64,000 nucleotides of DNA from Serpula lacrymans var. lacrymans S7.9 (taxonomy: Eukaryota; Basidiomycota; Agaricomycetes; Boletales; Serpulaceae), in the NCBI RefSeq assembly GCF_000218685.1, contig NW_006763290.1:4552908-4616907 (forward strand), written 5' to 3'. This document shows positions 21,480 to 31,913 of this stretch, one piece after another (the stretch's first letter is position 1; the number at the start of each line of letters is the position of its first letter). The translations under genes and the position numbers were made by a program. The notes under the pieces were generated by a model. The model made no database searches. It was given only the letters and a program-made list of their open reading frames with translations, and was not told the DNA's origin.

Positions 21480-23160
21480 TGATAGCTATCTAAAATACTC
21501 CTACTAAATAGATATGCTCTGTGAGTATCAAATGATGTCCAAAGCATCCAATAGGACTACTTTGACTACTTTTGGGTACTACTCAAGTCCCACTGGGTAT
21601 CCCAGAAGGTCTAGTAGGATGTCTTTATTGTATCCATGTGGTATCAAGAAGATTCAATGAGATTAATATATATACTGCTGGTATTCCCACTAGTTATGTA
21701 GAATATCTTTTGGAGTACTTGTATGGTGTCCACAACATCCAATGTGACTACCTTGGGTACATCTTATATTCTACCAAGTATCCCAGGTGCTCTAGTAGAA
21801 TGTCCCTACGTTGCCATAGATGTCCTTTAACAGCACTCAGATATTGTCCAAGAGATCCAATGAGACTACTGCTGATATCCTAATAGTCCTCCAAAACATT
21901 CTTATATATACCCAAATACCCTTTGAGAGCACCAAATACTAACTGGGAGATCCAAAGAAGCTAATATTTGTGCTGATGGTTTCCAAATGGTTATCCAGGA
22001 TGTCCCTATTATACCCCAGATGTCCTTTGGGGTACTTGTATAGTGTCCATAGCATCCAATTAGACTACCATGGGTATTACTTATATCCTATTGGAGCATC
22101 TGGGATCTCCTTGTTATACATGTATACCCTTTAGGAGTACTTACAATTATATAAAACATCCAATAAAACTACTGGTGTCCTTGTGGGCATTTCTAATGTC
22201 TCTGTTATATCTTACCATTACCCACAAGGTGTCCAAAATATCCAATAAGACTACTATTTGTACTGCAGGAGTCCCAATTTTCATCCAAAACATCTGTACT
22301 ATACCTGGATATCCTTTGGGAGTACAAAATAAAGTCAGAATATCTAATGTGACTACTTTGAGTATTACTTGTGTCCCACTGGGTACTACAGATACTCTAG
22401 TAGGATGTTTTTATTATACCCTGGATGTCCTGTGAGGACACCCACACATTGTTCAAAACATCTAATGAGACTGTTATTTATACTGTTGGTGTCCCAATGG
22501 TCACCTAGGATGTTTTTATTGTACCTGGATATCCTTTGGGAGTACCACATGATGTCCAAAGCATCAAATGTAACTATTGAAGGTACTAATTATATCCCAA
22601 TGGGCAACACAGAATATTGAATGAGGCTAATATTTGTACTGTTAGTATCCTGATGGTCATCCAGAATGTCTCTATTATACATGGATATCTTTTGGAGTAC
22701 CTGTATAGTATCCACAACATCCAATGACATTACTACTTATGTTCCACTGGCTGTCTCAGATGCCCCAGTAGAATGTTCCTATTTTATATGGAAGTCCTTT
22801 GGGGGTCCCCATAACTAGCCAAGACATCTAGAACATCCTCCTTATACTTGTATATCCTTGGGAATTACCAATGAGATGTCTAGAACACCAAATAAGACTA
22901 CTATATTTACTGTTAGTATCCTAACAATTATCCATAATACCCCTATTATACCCAGATATTCATTAGAAGTACCTGCAAGCTGCCCATAGTATCCAATGAG
23001 ACTACTCTGGGTACTACTTATACTACATTAGGATTTCTTTATTGTACCATGGATATCCTTTGGGAGTACCTACATGTAATTCAAAATACCAGGTAAAACT
23101 ACTATTTCTATATGGATAACATTTGAAAGTACTCCCACAGGATATTCTATAATATAATTA
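21480..23160. repeat. Degenerate tandem array inside the MULE-type element
   Basis: A diverged unit of roughly 100-125 bases recurs, marked by variants of GGATATCCTTTGGGAGTACC, CATCCAATGAGACTAC, TATCCCACTGGGTATCCCAG and AGGATGTCCCTATT. At least ten units are recognisable. ORFs across it are short and shift with each unit, so it is probably non-coding. Confidence 0.7.
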
Positions 23161-23215
23161 GATTAGTCAACACACCTGACAAATTATGATATTTGTTTAT
23201 AGTATGAGAAAACAT

Positions 23216-23287
23216 GCATTGGCCAGGGCTTGAACCTGGGACTCCAGCTTTCATGGTCTGGTGCTTTACCAACTAAGCTACCAAGGC
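23216..23287 (-). tRNA. tRNA-Met(CAU)-like sequence, probably pseudogene or SINE head
   Basis: On the minus strand a 72-base cloverleaf can be drawn. The acceptor arm GCCTTGG pairs with CCAATGC (one mismatch), the D-stem is GCTT/AAGC, and the T-arm is CCAGG-TTCAAGC-CCTGG. The anticodon arm is CCAG...CTGG around CAT, but its loop is too large and lacks U33 in the right place. A- and B-box-like sequences (TAGCTTAGTTGG, GGTTCAAGCCC) are present. It lies inside the MULE-type element near its right inverted repeat and is absent at the matching place in the 50-kb copy. The defective anticodon arm argues against function. Confidence 0.4.
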
Positions 23288-23660
23288 GTACTTGGAAAGC
23301 ATACTGATTGGTTGCATGCCCAGAAGGTCCAGAATCACTGTACACGGGTGCAGATCCCATTGTGTTGTGATAACACCTTAAAGTGAAACACTTTGATTTT
23401 GGGTTATTCCAGGATAGTCCTGCTTTATATTGATATAGGGTATTGGATTTTTGGAATTAATTAGTGCTAGGACCCCTGGCACCAATTGCAACTCCCAGGG
23501 TTCTCAAATTGCTCCTGGATAACATTAGCTCAAGGGAGTCCTGCATGGATTACCTGCTTATGGGATAATCCCAGGATAAAGTCCTCTTAGGCACATCAAA
23601 TAACAGAAACTGATGAACCTAAGAGGCTATGGAAAGAGGTTGACTGAAGTGATGGAGAAC

Positions 23661-24060
23661 AACCTGAACTAGAAGATGAGGACTGAATTGATAACACCAA
23701 CACTGTGATATTTGAGCAATTTACACTGGTGTCTGCACTACCTTCTCACATAGTATAGTAATAACATTCTATATTAGACGGGGCATTATTACCTGATAAT
23801 ATTGCTATATAGATAGGGCCAGCAAAGTCCAGCGGTGTGTACCAGCCGGGCCATTTCAAATGTGATATTATTGTGCCCATCCTCAACAACCCGACTCAGT
23901 CACAGGATAATGAGTGGAGAAGAGCGCAATATGTTGCTGAGATGAAGTGTGGCCTTACCTCCACTCTTGATATATATCTGAGCTATTATTAAATCTTGAC
24001 AATTCTGCCTTTTAAGGTCCTGATATTTTTGAGGCATCCATGAGACATCTTTAGGTATAC
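23661..24060 (+). pseudogene. Gyp-B pol continuation (integrase region), decayed
   Basis: After the MULE-type element the frame reads QPELEDED, a TGA (where Trp is expected), then IDNTNTVIFE. After a short inserted repeat it gives NEWRRAQYVAEMKCGLTSTL and DIYLSYY. This fits the acidic linker and integrase start of the Gyp-B lineage. Further 3' sequence of the element is not recognisable. Confidence 0.5.
23777..23880. repeat. Short dispersed repeat 'I', copy 1
   Basis: About 104 bases from GACGGGGCATTATTACC to TGATATTATTGTGCCCAT; the second copy is at 27201-27305. The ends are weakly inverted (GGGGCATTATTA against GGGCACAATAATA), suggesting a small MITE. Confidence 0.55.
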
Positions 24061-24084
24061 ATGTACATATAGCAATACAATTAT

Positions 24085-24414
24085 CTACTTGAGTTTTGGT
24101 ATACCCAGGTCAAAGACATTTGTCTCTGTGCTCTCTTTTGGTTTCTCTGTCACAGATGGAGCACCAACACTGAAAACAAGCCCTCCTTTTCCACTATTAT
24201 TCTGGTTTAAATGTTCAGGCATTGGTGGCATTGAATTTACAGCTTTTGATGATGTCCTTTGTATACAAGGGACCCCTATATCAAAGACTAAGGGTCCGGG
24301 CATCCCTAATTTTGTGCTCCCAGGGTTGTTGCAATTAGGCCTCTTGCATGGCACCCCAATATCAAAGATATTGTTTGTGAGAGTGGGTGCCGGGGAGAGA
24401 TCTGAGGAGGGCAC
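24085..24414 (-). CDS. Unknown protein with four FDIGVP-type repeats
   Basis: A 109-codon minus-strand frame contains four spaced copies of one motif: NIFDIGVP, LVFDIGVP, LVFSVGAP and NVFDLGIP, about 27-30 residues apart. The linkers are rich in Pro, Asn, Lys and Ser. The first two repeats are each followed by Cys and a basic or polar segment. I do not recognise the family. The frame continues open a little beyond the ATG at 24414 towards 24440, so the annotated start may not be the true one. It lies just beyond the Gyp-B fragment. Confidence 0.4.
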   Translation of the reverse strand: MPSSDLSPAPTLTNNIFDIGVPCKRPNCNNPGSTKLGMPGPLVFDIGVPCIQRTSSKAVNSMPPMPEHLNQNNSGKGGLVFSVGAPSVTEKPKESTETNVFDLGIPKLK

Positions 24415-25320
24415 AGAGGAAGGCCCTGGGAAGCATTCAGGTGAGTTGGACCCCAGACTCCCCCAGAGATGGTGAATCGTCTGATAAGCCAGTCAACTCA
24501 CTTGAAGTTGCTGATGAAATGTATATCAGACCTTTTAAGAACAAGTAAATGTATGAACTTGGGATTCATGGTTGTTGGGTTATATATAGTGGGTAACATG
24601 GGTAAACCTAAAAAAAAAGCATTTCAAGATGGTGGTGGAGTAATATTGAAGATGATGGGACATACCTGGGGAGTTGGCATTTACAACATTTCTGCTGTTT
24701 GAATGTGAAAAATACAAGTCCAACTTTCATTACGTGCAATCATGTGCATTTTTCTCAAAATTCCCACGGGCACAATTTGTGGCACCAGATCCATGTATAG
24801 CATGTTTGAACCCTTTAACATCTCAGTCACTTGGACAATACTACCCTACACCACACTTTTATCACATCCCCAACCAAAAACACTACTCCTGATGTTTTGT
24901 TCCACCCAAGAAAAGATCTACAAAGCCAATGAGTGTTTCAGGAAGGCTGTTATGTACTAGCCCCTGGTTCTTGTCCAATACAGGGACTAGTATGTGGAGA
25001 TGCTGGGGGAGGAAGTAGTAAGTGGGACAGACACAATAAGGGAGGGAAACGACGCTGGGCATGACTTTGATGTCCCCTGGCTCTTTCTGAGTACCATAAC
25101 ACAGTTTGGCAGAGCAAAGAACAAGGGAGGGGCAGTGGATTCTTCTATGATCAGCCAGAAAGATGAGACGGTGGAGGGATCCGTCTGGTTTGATCACGGG
25201 AGACAAACTCCTGAGAGGAAAGAGGCTTTGGATAATAGGTGATGGTTATAAAGTAAGTTTCTTATTTTTTCATTCTTTTTCAATTACTTACTGACTGTTT
25301 CTCTTTACATTGGTTCTGTC
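24415..25320. other. No recognisable gene
   Basis: Only short overlapping frames occur on both strands (such as 24883-25206 minus, 24994-25242 plus). Neither shows a domain I know. Splice-like sites exist, so parts could be exons of the neighbouring unknown genes. Confidence 0.3.
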
Positions 25321-25908
25321 TTGTCCTTTCACCACCCTGCCCATTGCAACAGCAGCAGCACAGTCCAAAAGCCCCCCTTGCACCCACCACTGGCAAAAAA
25401 AAGTGTGAATTTGCTCGCACGACAGTGGTGTCATCAAAGAAGAAGAGGGCAGCTCCATCCCGGTGTTCCCCATCCTCGCCCCCTATTTCCAGGCCCTCAA
25501 GGCCATTTTGCCCCCAGTATACCCGCCAATGCCTTGGGACATCTAGAGCTCAGCGCCCGGACCCCATAGCACCTCCAATGGGCAAGGGAAAGGGAGATTA
25601 CCAGGGGTGTAGAGGATCTGCAGAGGAAGAGTATGGAGGAGGGGTGCAAGCAGTGCAGGCTGGACAAGTCTGCCTGCACCATCAGCAGGAGTAAGCAGAC
25701 AAAGATATGCAGTATATTTTATGGTCAGGAAGATATCTTCCACTACTTCAAAGGTCTTCCAGTGCAAGAATTCTTCCCTCCCCTGGAAGAACTTAATGTG
25801 CATCACAAAAGCTGCACAGAGCCTATTCAAATAGTCGAGCACCAAACCATGCTATTTAATTGTATTTTGGACCTACAAGATTTTGTCAGAATAACTTATT
25901 TTTGCTAA
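25321..25908 (+). CDS. Unknown gene with a Cys-rich segment
   Basis: Two overlapping plus-strand frames (25344-25694, basic and Pro/Ser-rich; 25633-25908) may be successive exons or a frameshifted single ORF. The second starts MEEGCKQCRLDKSACTISRS, a C-x2-C...C pattern like the first half of a fungal zinc cluster, followed by EDIFHYFKGLPVQEFFPPLE. Its last codons run into the foldback repeat. The second half of a zinc cluster is not seen, so a transcription-factor role is not claimed. Confidence 0.3.
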
Positions 25909-26016
25909 TATAATTCTATATTTCCACACAAAAACATAGTATCAATGGAAATATGTCAACAAAAATACATTATTCTGACAAAATCCTATAGGTCCAAACT
26001 ACAGTTAAATGTTTTT
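25849..26016. repeat. Foldback (palindromic) MITE-like element
   Basis: Left arm about 25850-25904 (including GGACCTACAAGATTTTGTC) and right arm about 25960-26015 (its inverse, including GACAAAATCCTATAGGTCC) pair over roughly 50 bases with a few mismatches. An inner TATTTCCA...TGGAAATA pair extends the stem. The spacer is about 55 bases. Confidence 0.6.
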
Positions 26017-26464
26017 GACTACTTTAGGATTTTTCATTAATTTTGGGTGTGAAAGCACAGTTAGAAGGTCATCAAATGATGATTATGTGATTTTAGAGAA
26101 TGAATTCCTTATGAATTTCCTGCAGCTTTGTCAAAATGTGAAGTGATATAATCTCCTTGACCCCAGACTTCTCTCTGGTATGTTCAAAAAATAATGATTA
26201 TTTCCCTAACAACATATTAGCCATTTTCTACCAGCTTTTGTAGACTGCAAAATATCCACAACTTCTGGGAGGGTGTTTACAAATCCTAGTGCTGGGAATC
26301 AATGATGTGCACTGTTGAAAGGGCACAAAGTGCTTAGTTTTTCAATATAGATGTACTGTGATGACACATCTAGTAATATGTCCAAGAAATGGAATGAACA
26401 TAACAGTTTGTTGTTTATTCCTACAGGTCTTTCACAATCTGAAGCCCAACAAGAATACAATGTA

Positions 26465-27071
26465 TGTTACAATTCACAAATTTCAGACCTTTAAATTTCA
26501 TTCTCCTATTTAACTTTCTTTCTCACTTTGGACACTTGTACCACATGGCACTTTCCTTTATTTTCAAACTGCATTTTGTACCTTTCCATTTCTCGCACTG
26601 TACAGCCTTGTTTTATATTAGTCACAGCTCTCTCATATAGTGGACATTACAATCTGCTTCACTTTTAGATCACATTTGACTTTAAAAGCATACTACCATC
26701 CGTCTTCATGGTCTTTAATTGTTGAAGGGATAGGTTTATGCATGTTATAGTCTCCTCAGATGATAACAACAGGAGGACACAATAAGGAGTCTCCTTGATC
26801 TATTGGGGTATATATACAACTGCACACTATTTGTACATGTATACTATACAGTTGGAAAAGTAGTGGCTGATGATATCATGGGGCACAGCCCATGTGACCA
26901 GCTCCACTATGTGAGAGAGTTGTATCCAAAAATAAGGGGAAGCTGCACAGCACAGGAAAGTGAAAGTTAAAGTGCAGTATTGAAAGGAAGGGAAAGTGCC
27001 GCATGGAACAAGTGTGAAAGAAAGTTGAAATGGAGACTGAAAGGAAAGTCCAAAAATTGGGTATCATAACA
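26465..27071. mobile_element. Two Chromo-A LTR fragments in inverted arrangement
   Basis: A plus-oriented LTR 5' part starts TGTTACAATTCACAAATTT at 26465 and fades near 26650. After a 115-base spacer a minus-oriented part begins at AACAACAGGAGGAC (about 26765) and ends GTATCATAACA at 27071. Outer halves are inverted copies of each other. Flanks (ATGTA, CTTGT) do not match. Confidence 0.7.
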
Positions 27072-27200
27072 CTTGTCCTATCCTATTGGGGTTTATAATA
27101 CTAATAGGTAGTGAATCCAAGCTCAGCTCCAAGCTGGGTTTGTAAGTAAGAGTCAATAGTGTAAAGACCTCCAGGGTCAAGGGCAAGAGGGTTGTAGTCC

Positions 27201-27305
27201 GACGGGGCATTATTACCTAATAATATTATTATATAGACGGGGCCAGCGGAGTCTGGCGGAGTGTGCCATCTGGGCCATGGTAGGCGTGATATTATTGTGC
27301 CCATC
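27201..27305. repeat. Short dispersed repeat 'I', copy 2
   Basis: Matches 23777-23880 at most positions, same orientation, from GACGGGGCATTATTACC to TGATATTATTGTGCCCAT. Confidence 0.55.
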
Positions 27306-27618
27306 ATCAATGACCCGGCTGGGTGAGAGGATACCCGTCTTAGACGACCCAGCTGGATCAGAGTCTGCTCATTAAGGACCTTTCTGTCACCTTTTTAAGC
27401 ATCATTTTCTATTTGATGTTGGATATGCAAATATCTCATAACTTCCAAATCCAGTGGTGTCTTGTTGCCGGGAGGCTCTCTAAGACTATAGCGCTTATAT
27501 TATAAATTCATGGATATGTTTGAACAATGTGATTCTGAAATGCTGTATTATATAATGTACTGACTAGTAATCAACTATAAGAGAACCCACATATATTTTT
27601 GTTGTCTACAGCAACGCC

Positions 27619-28172
27619 ATGAGTCCTCAGACCACCAAGCCATCCATTCCCTCTGATATTCCTTCCAGCTGGAAATTACTGTTTACAGAACTTGCAACAC
27701 AGTGTGTGCTATTTCACTTCCGGCAAGCATTGATTCACATGCATACTGAGGGGCCCGACCTCCTCCAGCCAGAGCCAGGATCCCAGTGGGATTGGAATGT
27801 AAAATTTCTGGGAACATTTGTCAGTGAATGTAAGAGAGCAGCTGGGGTGTTAGCAATTGCATACCTCACAAGGAATAAATCATTGGTATTGCACCAAAAA
27901 TGTTACTGATGAATACCCGGGTAGTGAATATTCAATGGGATGCAACATTGTATGCAGAGCATGTGGGCCCTTGTAATAACAGCCCTAACAACAAGCTCAA
28001 ACAGAGTATATCTGAGGAATACCAACCTGCAAAAGATATTGGCATCATCACAATCCCGTCCATCATAATTGAAATTCACAGAAGAATAGTTCTATGGTAC
28101 CTCCCACACATCCTTGCTGAGGAGAGACAGGTGAAAATATATTTACATGGTCAAACAAAATACTTGAATTGA
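27619..28172 (+). CDS. Unknown gene fragment
   Basis: Two plus-strand frames, 27619-27909 (SSWKLLFTELATQCVLFHFR, WDWNVKFLGTFVSECKRAAG) and 27900-28172 (DIGIITIPSIIIEIHRRIVL, WYLPHILAEERQ), overlap and probably belong to one gene with a frame shift or intron. The RRIVLWYLPHIL stretch is reminiscent of uncharacterised proteins abundant in agaricomycetes; no function is known to me. Confidence 0.35.
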
Positions 28173-28540
28173 GCTAGCCCTCAAAGAGCTGGCATCAATC
28201 TTCCGAATATTACAAAAATCCTGGGGAGTGTCAGGATTTCTGCTTTGCTGGGTAATTTTGCCAAAAAGACTTCATATATATCCATGGTGTCTTCTTATGC
28301 AGCCAGTTTTGCTGTGCCCTTTTGTTCTGGGAAATTCAGGCCTCTGTGTCCTCAGAGTCTGCAGTGGAATTGATGTTTTTGAATGCAAGCTTACTTGATG
28401 GCAAACCTTGTTGAACCTTTTTGAACTTCTTGCAAAGCACCAGTGTCATGCACCAAAGTTGATTGGTAGCATGGACAGGTGTCAATAACGAAGCAAATAT
28501 TCAAAAAGACTTGCCTTTGTGCCACACAGGCACAGTGCCA
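28173..28540. other. No gene seen
   Basis: No supported coding or repeat feature between the unknown gene fragment and repeat G. Confidence 0.3.
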
Positions 28541-30239
28541 TGTGGAATAGTAATTAATATTGCCTTTTTTGAACTTGTGGCTGATCAGCACCACCTCTAT
28601 TAGGCAATCCAGTCACGCTCACCTTTGCTTTTCCATTCGGTACTTTCCGCGTTTCGGCATTTCGGCAAATTTTTGCGTCGCCACTGGCTACACATTGCAT
28701 TGCACCCCCGCTTTTGTCGTTTCCCTTACTCCCCTTCCTTTGCCTAGCCCCACCATGGGCCCCTTCCTCTCCTTTTTATTCTCACCTGACAGTTGTTTCT
28801 GGATCCCCATTCTAATCCACTTTTTTATCACCTCCACCCTCCTCCTCCTCATCTTATTTGCACCCCCACCATTTCTGATGTCACCACTTCCGTCGCCAAT
28901 CCGTTGACTACCACGTGCCACTGCTGATATCAGCAAAGCCCCAGCGGCCAGTTCAAATAGGGCAACAGGTCCATCTTTATGACATCGATCTACCATCATA
29001 TACTATCAAAACATCGGTCGCTCGTCTTGCCTGGTTGGAGCGTGGGTGGGTAGTTTTTGAGCTGGAGAAGGTTCATCCCCTTGCGTTGCCCATGTTCATT
29101 GCTGTCCCATTCACTTGGGTAAACTTATCTTTTGTCCATCGTCTTCGCTACAGCTACACCTACCACACACTGCCTGGGACTCACTTGTTCCAAATTGGAA
29201 CTACTCCTCTCCCTCCCTCGTTTGATCAGGTGGTCCAACACAACCAGTCCATTGGTGAGGCCATGGAACTGTCAAATTTGGACTAGGTGGTGGACCGGTG
29301 GCTCCAGTTTCTTTTTTTCAGCAGAACATTTATTTACAGTGCAATTATTTTTGATTTTTGAATCATTTTTATGGACACATATTTTTTTAGAATGCCTGAC
29401 TGACAACAAAGGAACTGTGTTGATAATGATAGTGTTTTGCCTTACCCTTTTTTTACTGCATCTTCCCATGACATCATGATTTTCCTGCTCTCTTTTTGCT
29501 ATTGGACTTTACTTTATGGCTGTACAAACCTGTGACATTACTCACAGCATTCATTGTTCTATCCCTTTCTTTTCCTTTTTTGACAATCTTATCCTGTATT
29601 ACCTACGCAGGATTTGTCAGCGTACATTCTTTCCTTCATGTTCTTTCTCATTCTTTTTGCACAGCTATACTGTGCATAGCCTACTTTTCTTTTACTATAT
29701 AAACCCCTGTATTTTACCTTGTAAAAAACATAAACTCAATTCCAGACTTCTTCTTTAATTTCAAGTTCACTACTCTGCTGCTTGTGATCCAGTGTGGTCA
29801 CAACACTTCCCACTGCTACCACTGTCAACTGCTGTCATCGTCATTTCTCACTTTTGAAGTCATTATCATCCCTTTCAATTAGAGTCCTTCTGAGCACTAC
29901 AGTTTGTGTGTCAGGAGCCTGCTATCACTGGGAACCTCGTTATATTGTTGTTCTCAAACCTACCTTGTGCTACAATTAGCAAGGTAGTGCTCGTCTATAC
30001 TCGCCACAAAGCCCCTATCTTTCTATATTCCAACTATCCCTCCTCCTCAAAACCCACACCCATACATATCTGGGTTTTACTTTGAAGGATCCTTATACAT
30101 ACCACCCCACAAACAACCAGAGCACCCACTGTTCTAGGAGGCAAAGCCCATAAACAAGTTCCGTGGAATCTGGGAGGATTGTGGTGTTAGTTTGTTTTTT
30201 GTGTGTGGTTTTCTAACAACAGTTCTCATCATCGACACC
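28541..30239 (+). mobile_element. 1.7-kb dispersed repeat 'G', copy 1 (possible long solo LTR)
   Basis: Colinear with 60697-62825 once that copy's solo LTR is removed; homology starts at TGTGGAATAGTAATTAATA and stops at ATCATCGACACC. It contains a TATATAAA box (29696-29703) followed by about 540 bases and a short hairpin, CTACCTTG...CAAGGTAG. The TG start, promoter and lack of internal genes suggest a long solo LTR, but no target duplication was found. Frames such as 28915-29286 are open in both copies but have no ATG start there. Confidence 0.6.
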
Positions 30240-31913
30240 AGGACTAGGCATGCACTTAGTCATAAATATGGGTGAGTTATTGAAGCCCGGGACCTACCCA
30301 TTTATATAAGCTTCTTCTAATTGGAATCACTCATGTGGCCATCCAATATTTCTTGTCTATGTGACTTGCTCATAGCCCGGGTGCTTCAAGAGTCTTCATT
30401 GAGGGGAGCTCAAAGTGTTTTCAATATCTCACCATCAACCTGCCTGGCCCCGGGAATGAAGTTAGGGGCGTATCTTGGGAAGCAGATGTCTTGATGTCCA
30501 TGCACATGAAATAATCCAATGCCCTTGTACATGGATACATCACTGGGGACCTGAAGATAAGGACTTTTAAGGACCCTCTTCAAGAAGTGTTTACCATATT
30601 GGCACATTATATTGTAGAGGACTATGACTGAGTCAATCCCAACCAATGAGGTCAAGGCCTGACAAAGGGAATAGTCCATGTTCATTTGGCTATGAAGAGT
30701 GAGCAATTGCCATGATCACAGATTTGTGGGCAACTCACCGTTCACCTTTCTGAAAATCCACTACGGCACCCAGGCAAAATACTCCATGCCGGGCACAGGC
30801 AGTAGCACCAATCCTGGTAGCATTGAGGTGCTGCCGGTCCGTGTTTTCCAGGTTTACAGCTCTGGGGTAATTACAAGTAGACCCCACTTTATTTTCTTTG
30901 GCAATTTTAAAGTTTCCATCCATGATAAAAGTCCTCAAGTAATACTGCCTGAGGGTGTCCTGCTTCTAATCAAGCGAAACATTGATACCCAGCGGAGGGC
31001 AAGCTGGGCAAAACAATGCTAGAGACCACGGGGAAGGGTGCCAGCTGGGTTGGTGTGAGAATCCATGCCAGTGCTTATATTTCAAATGTCTCTATTGCCG
31101 GGACACCCTCATAAACTCCTGATATCTATTCTAGAGGGAGGAAATATCATTGAGGTTGAGGTACCTAGGAAGTCTAGAATTGAGGGACACACTGGGACCT
31201 TGTGCGGGAATGCACTGTTTTTCACCCGCTGTATCTTGGAATAGAAAGTCATTGCAGAAGTTTTATATTCCTTGTTATCAATTAAGAAGTCATCCAAGCA
31301 AAGAAAAGGTGAATGCTGTTTGATGACTTGCCGGGTACAACCCATTGGACAAGAGCTAACATCTGAGCAAGCAGCGTTGGGACAGCTACACCATATAATG
31401 GGCAAATTATGCAGGCCAGATCTGTCTACCAGAAGCATCATTGTGTTGCCATTGATGTTGGTGGAACCAGTCCTTTTGAGCATGTCACCCATTGTGATTA
31501 CTTCTTTATCTTCCCATAATACTTCTTCCTCATTGTCTGATGGGGCACCTGGAAAATTGTCCCAGGTACTGTCCACCCAGGAATCACCCTCCGGTGAGTT
31601 GTCCTCTGCTAGACTGTGGTTGTTATCACGTCCCGAGCATGGTTTCCCAGTGTGGCCCAGATAAATTACCAAGCCGGCTCTATAAAGCCAAGAAGGCTTG
31701 AAATGTGTGCCCACTCATTGCTCAACTCTATAAAAAGGTCACCTCTGGTGAGCATCCCTGCAACATGACATACAATACTCTGGTCTCCCCAAACATTCTG
31801 TGCATCACCAAGTTCCTTCTCTCACTAAACAAAGGCTGCAAGTCCGGGGACCGCCCCTCTTCCTGCATGAGGACTTGCAGATACTCTGAATAATGATCCA
31901 GCCATTGTCTCAT
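30240..31913 (-). pseudogene. KDZ transposase, degenerate
   Basis: Reading down from 31913: WLDHYSEYLQVLMQEEGRSPD, then (31714-31109) VDRSGLHNLPIIWCSCPNA, CLDDFLIDNKEYKTSAMTFY and NSAFPHKVPVCP, the CxC-type N-terminal region. Then (30938-30735) FIMDGNFKI, HLNATRIGATACARHG and VDFQKGER. Then (30706-30410) MNMDYSLCQAL, LYNIMCQYGKHFLKRV and HVHGHQDICFPRYAPNFIPG, ending GEILKTL before a TGA replacing Trp of the usual TLWAPLN. Coding similarity continues to about 30245. KDZ elements are large DNA transposons common in basidiomycetes. Frame breaks and stops show it is inactive; repeat G abuts its 3' end. Confidence 0.85.

Larger units (their letters stand above)
21205..23650. mobile_element. Mutator-like (MULE-type) non-autonomous element
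   Basis: The ends are long inverted repeats: ACTTTAGTCAACCTC... from 21205 and ACTTCAGTCAACCTC... read inward from 23650, similar over roughly 190-245 bases with about 90% identity in the first 190. A 10-base target duplication GATGGAGAAC flanks it (21195-21204, 23651-23660). Removing it joins Gyp-B coding (DG before, DGEQPELEDED after). No transposase is visible; the interior is a degenerate tandem array plus a tRNA-like sequence. A truncated relative is at 49690-51071. Confidence 0.8.

Noticed and set aside
21572..22620. Plus-strand ORFs of 80-120 codons inside the tandem array
   Set aside because: They are translations of diverged repeat units with changing frame, and no conserved protein emerges.
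21480..23160. CRISPR-like repeat array
   Set aside because: Units are long, diverged and without unique equal-length spacers, and the genome is fungal.
25633..25680. Zn2Cys6 transcription factor
   Set aside because: Only a C-x2-C...C start is seen; the second half of the cluster and a downstream domain are missing.
28915..29286. A 123-codon frame kept open in both copies of repeat G as evidence of a real protein
   Set aside because: The frame starts at GTG, has no upstream ATG in phase, and the differences between the copies are at least as often replacing (about six or seven) as silent (about four). Open length alone is not enough.
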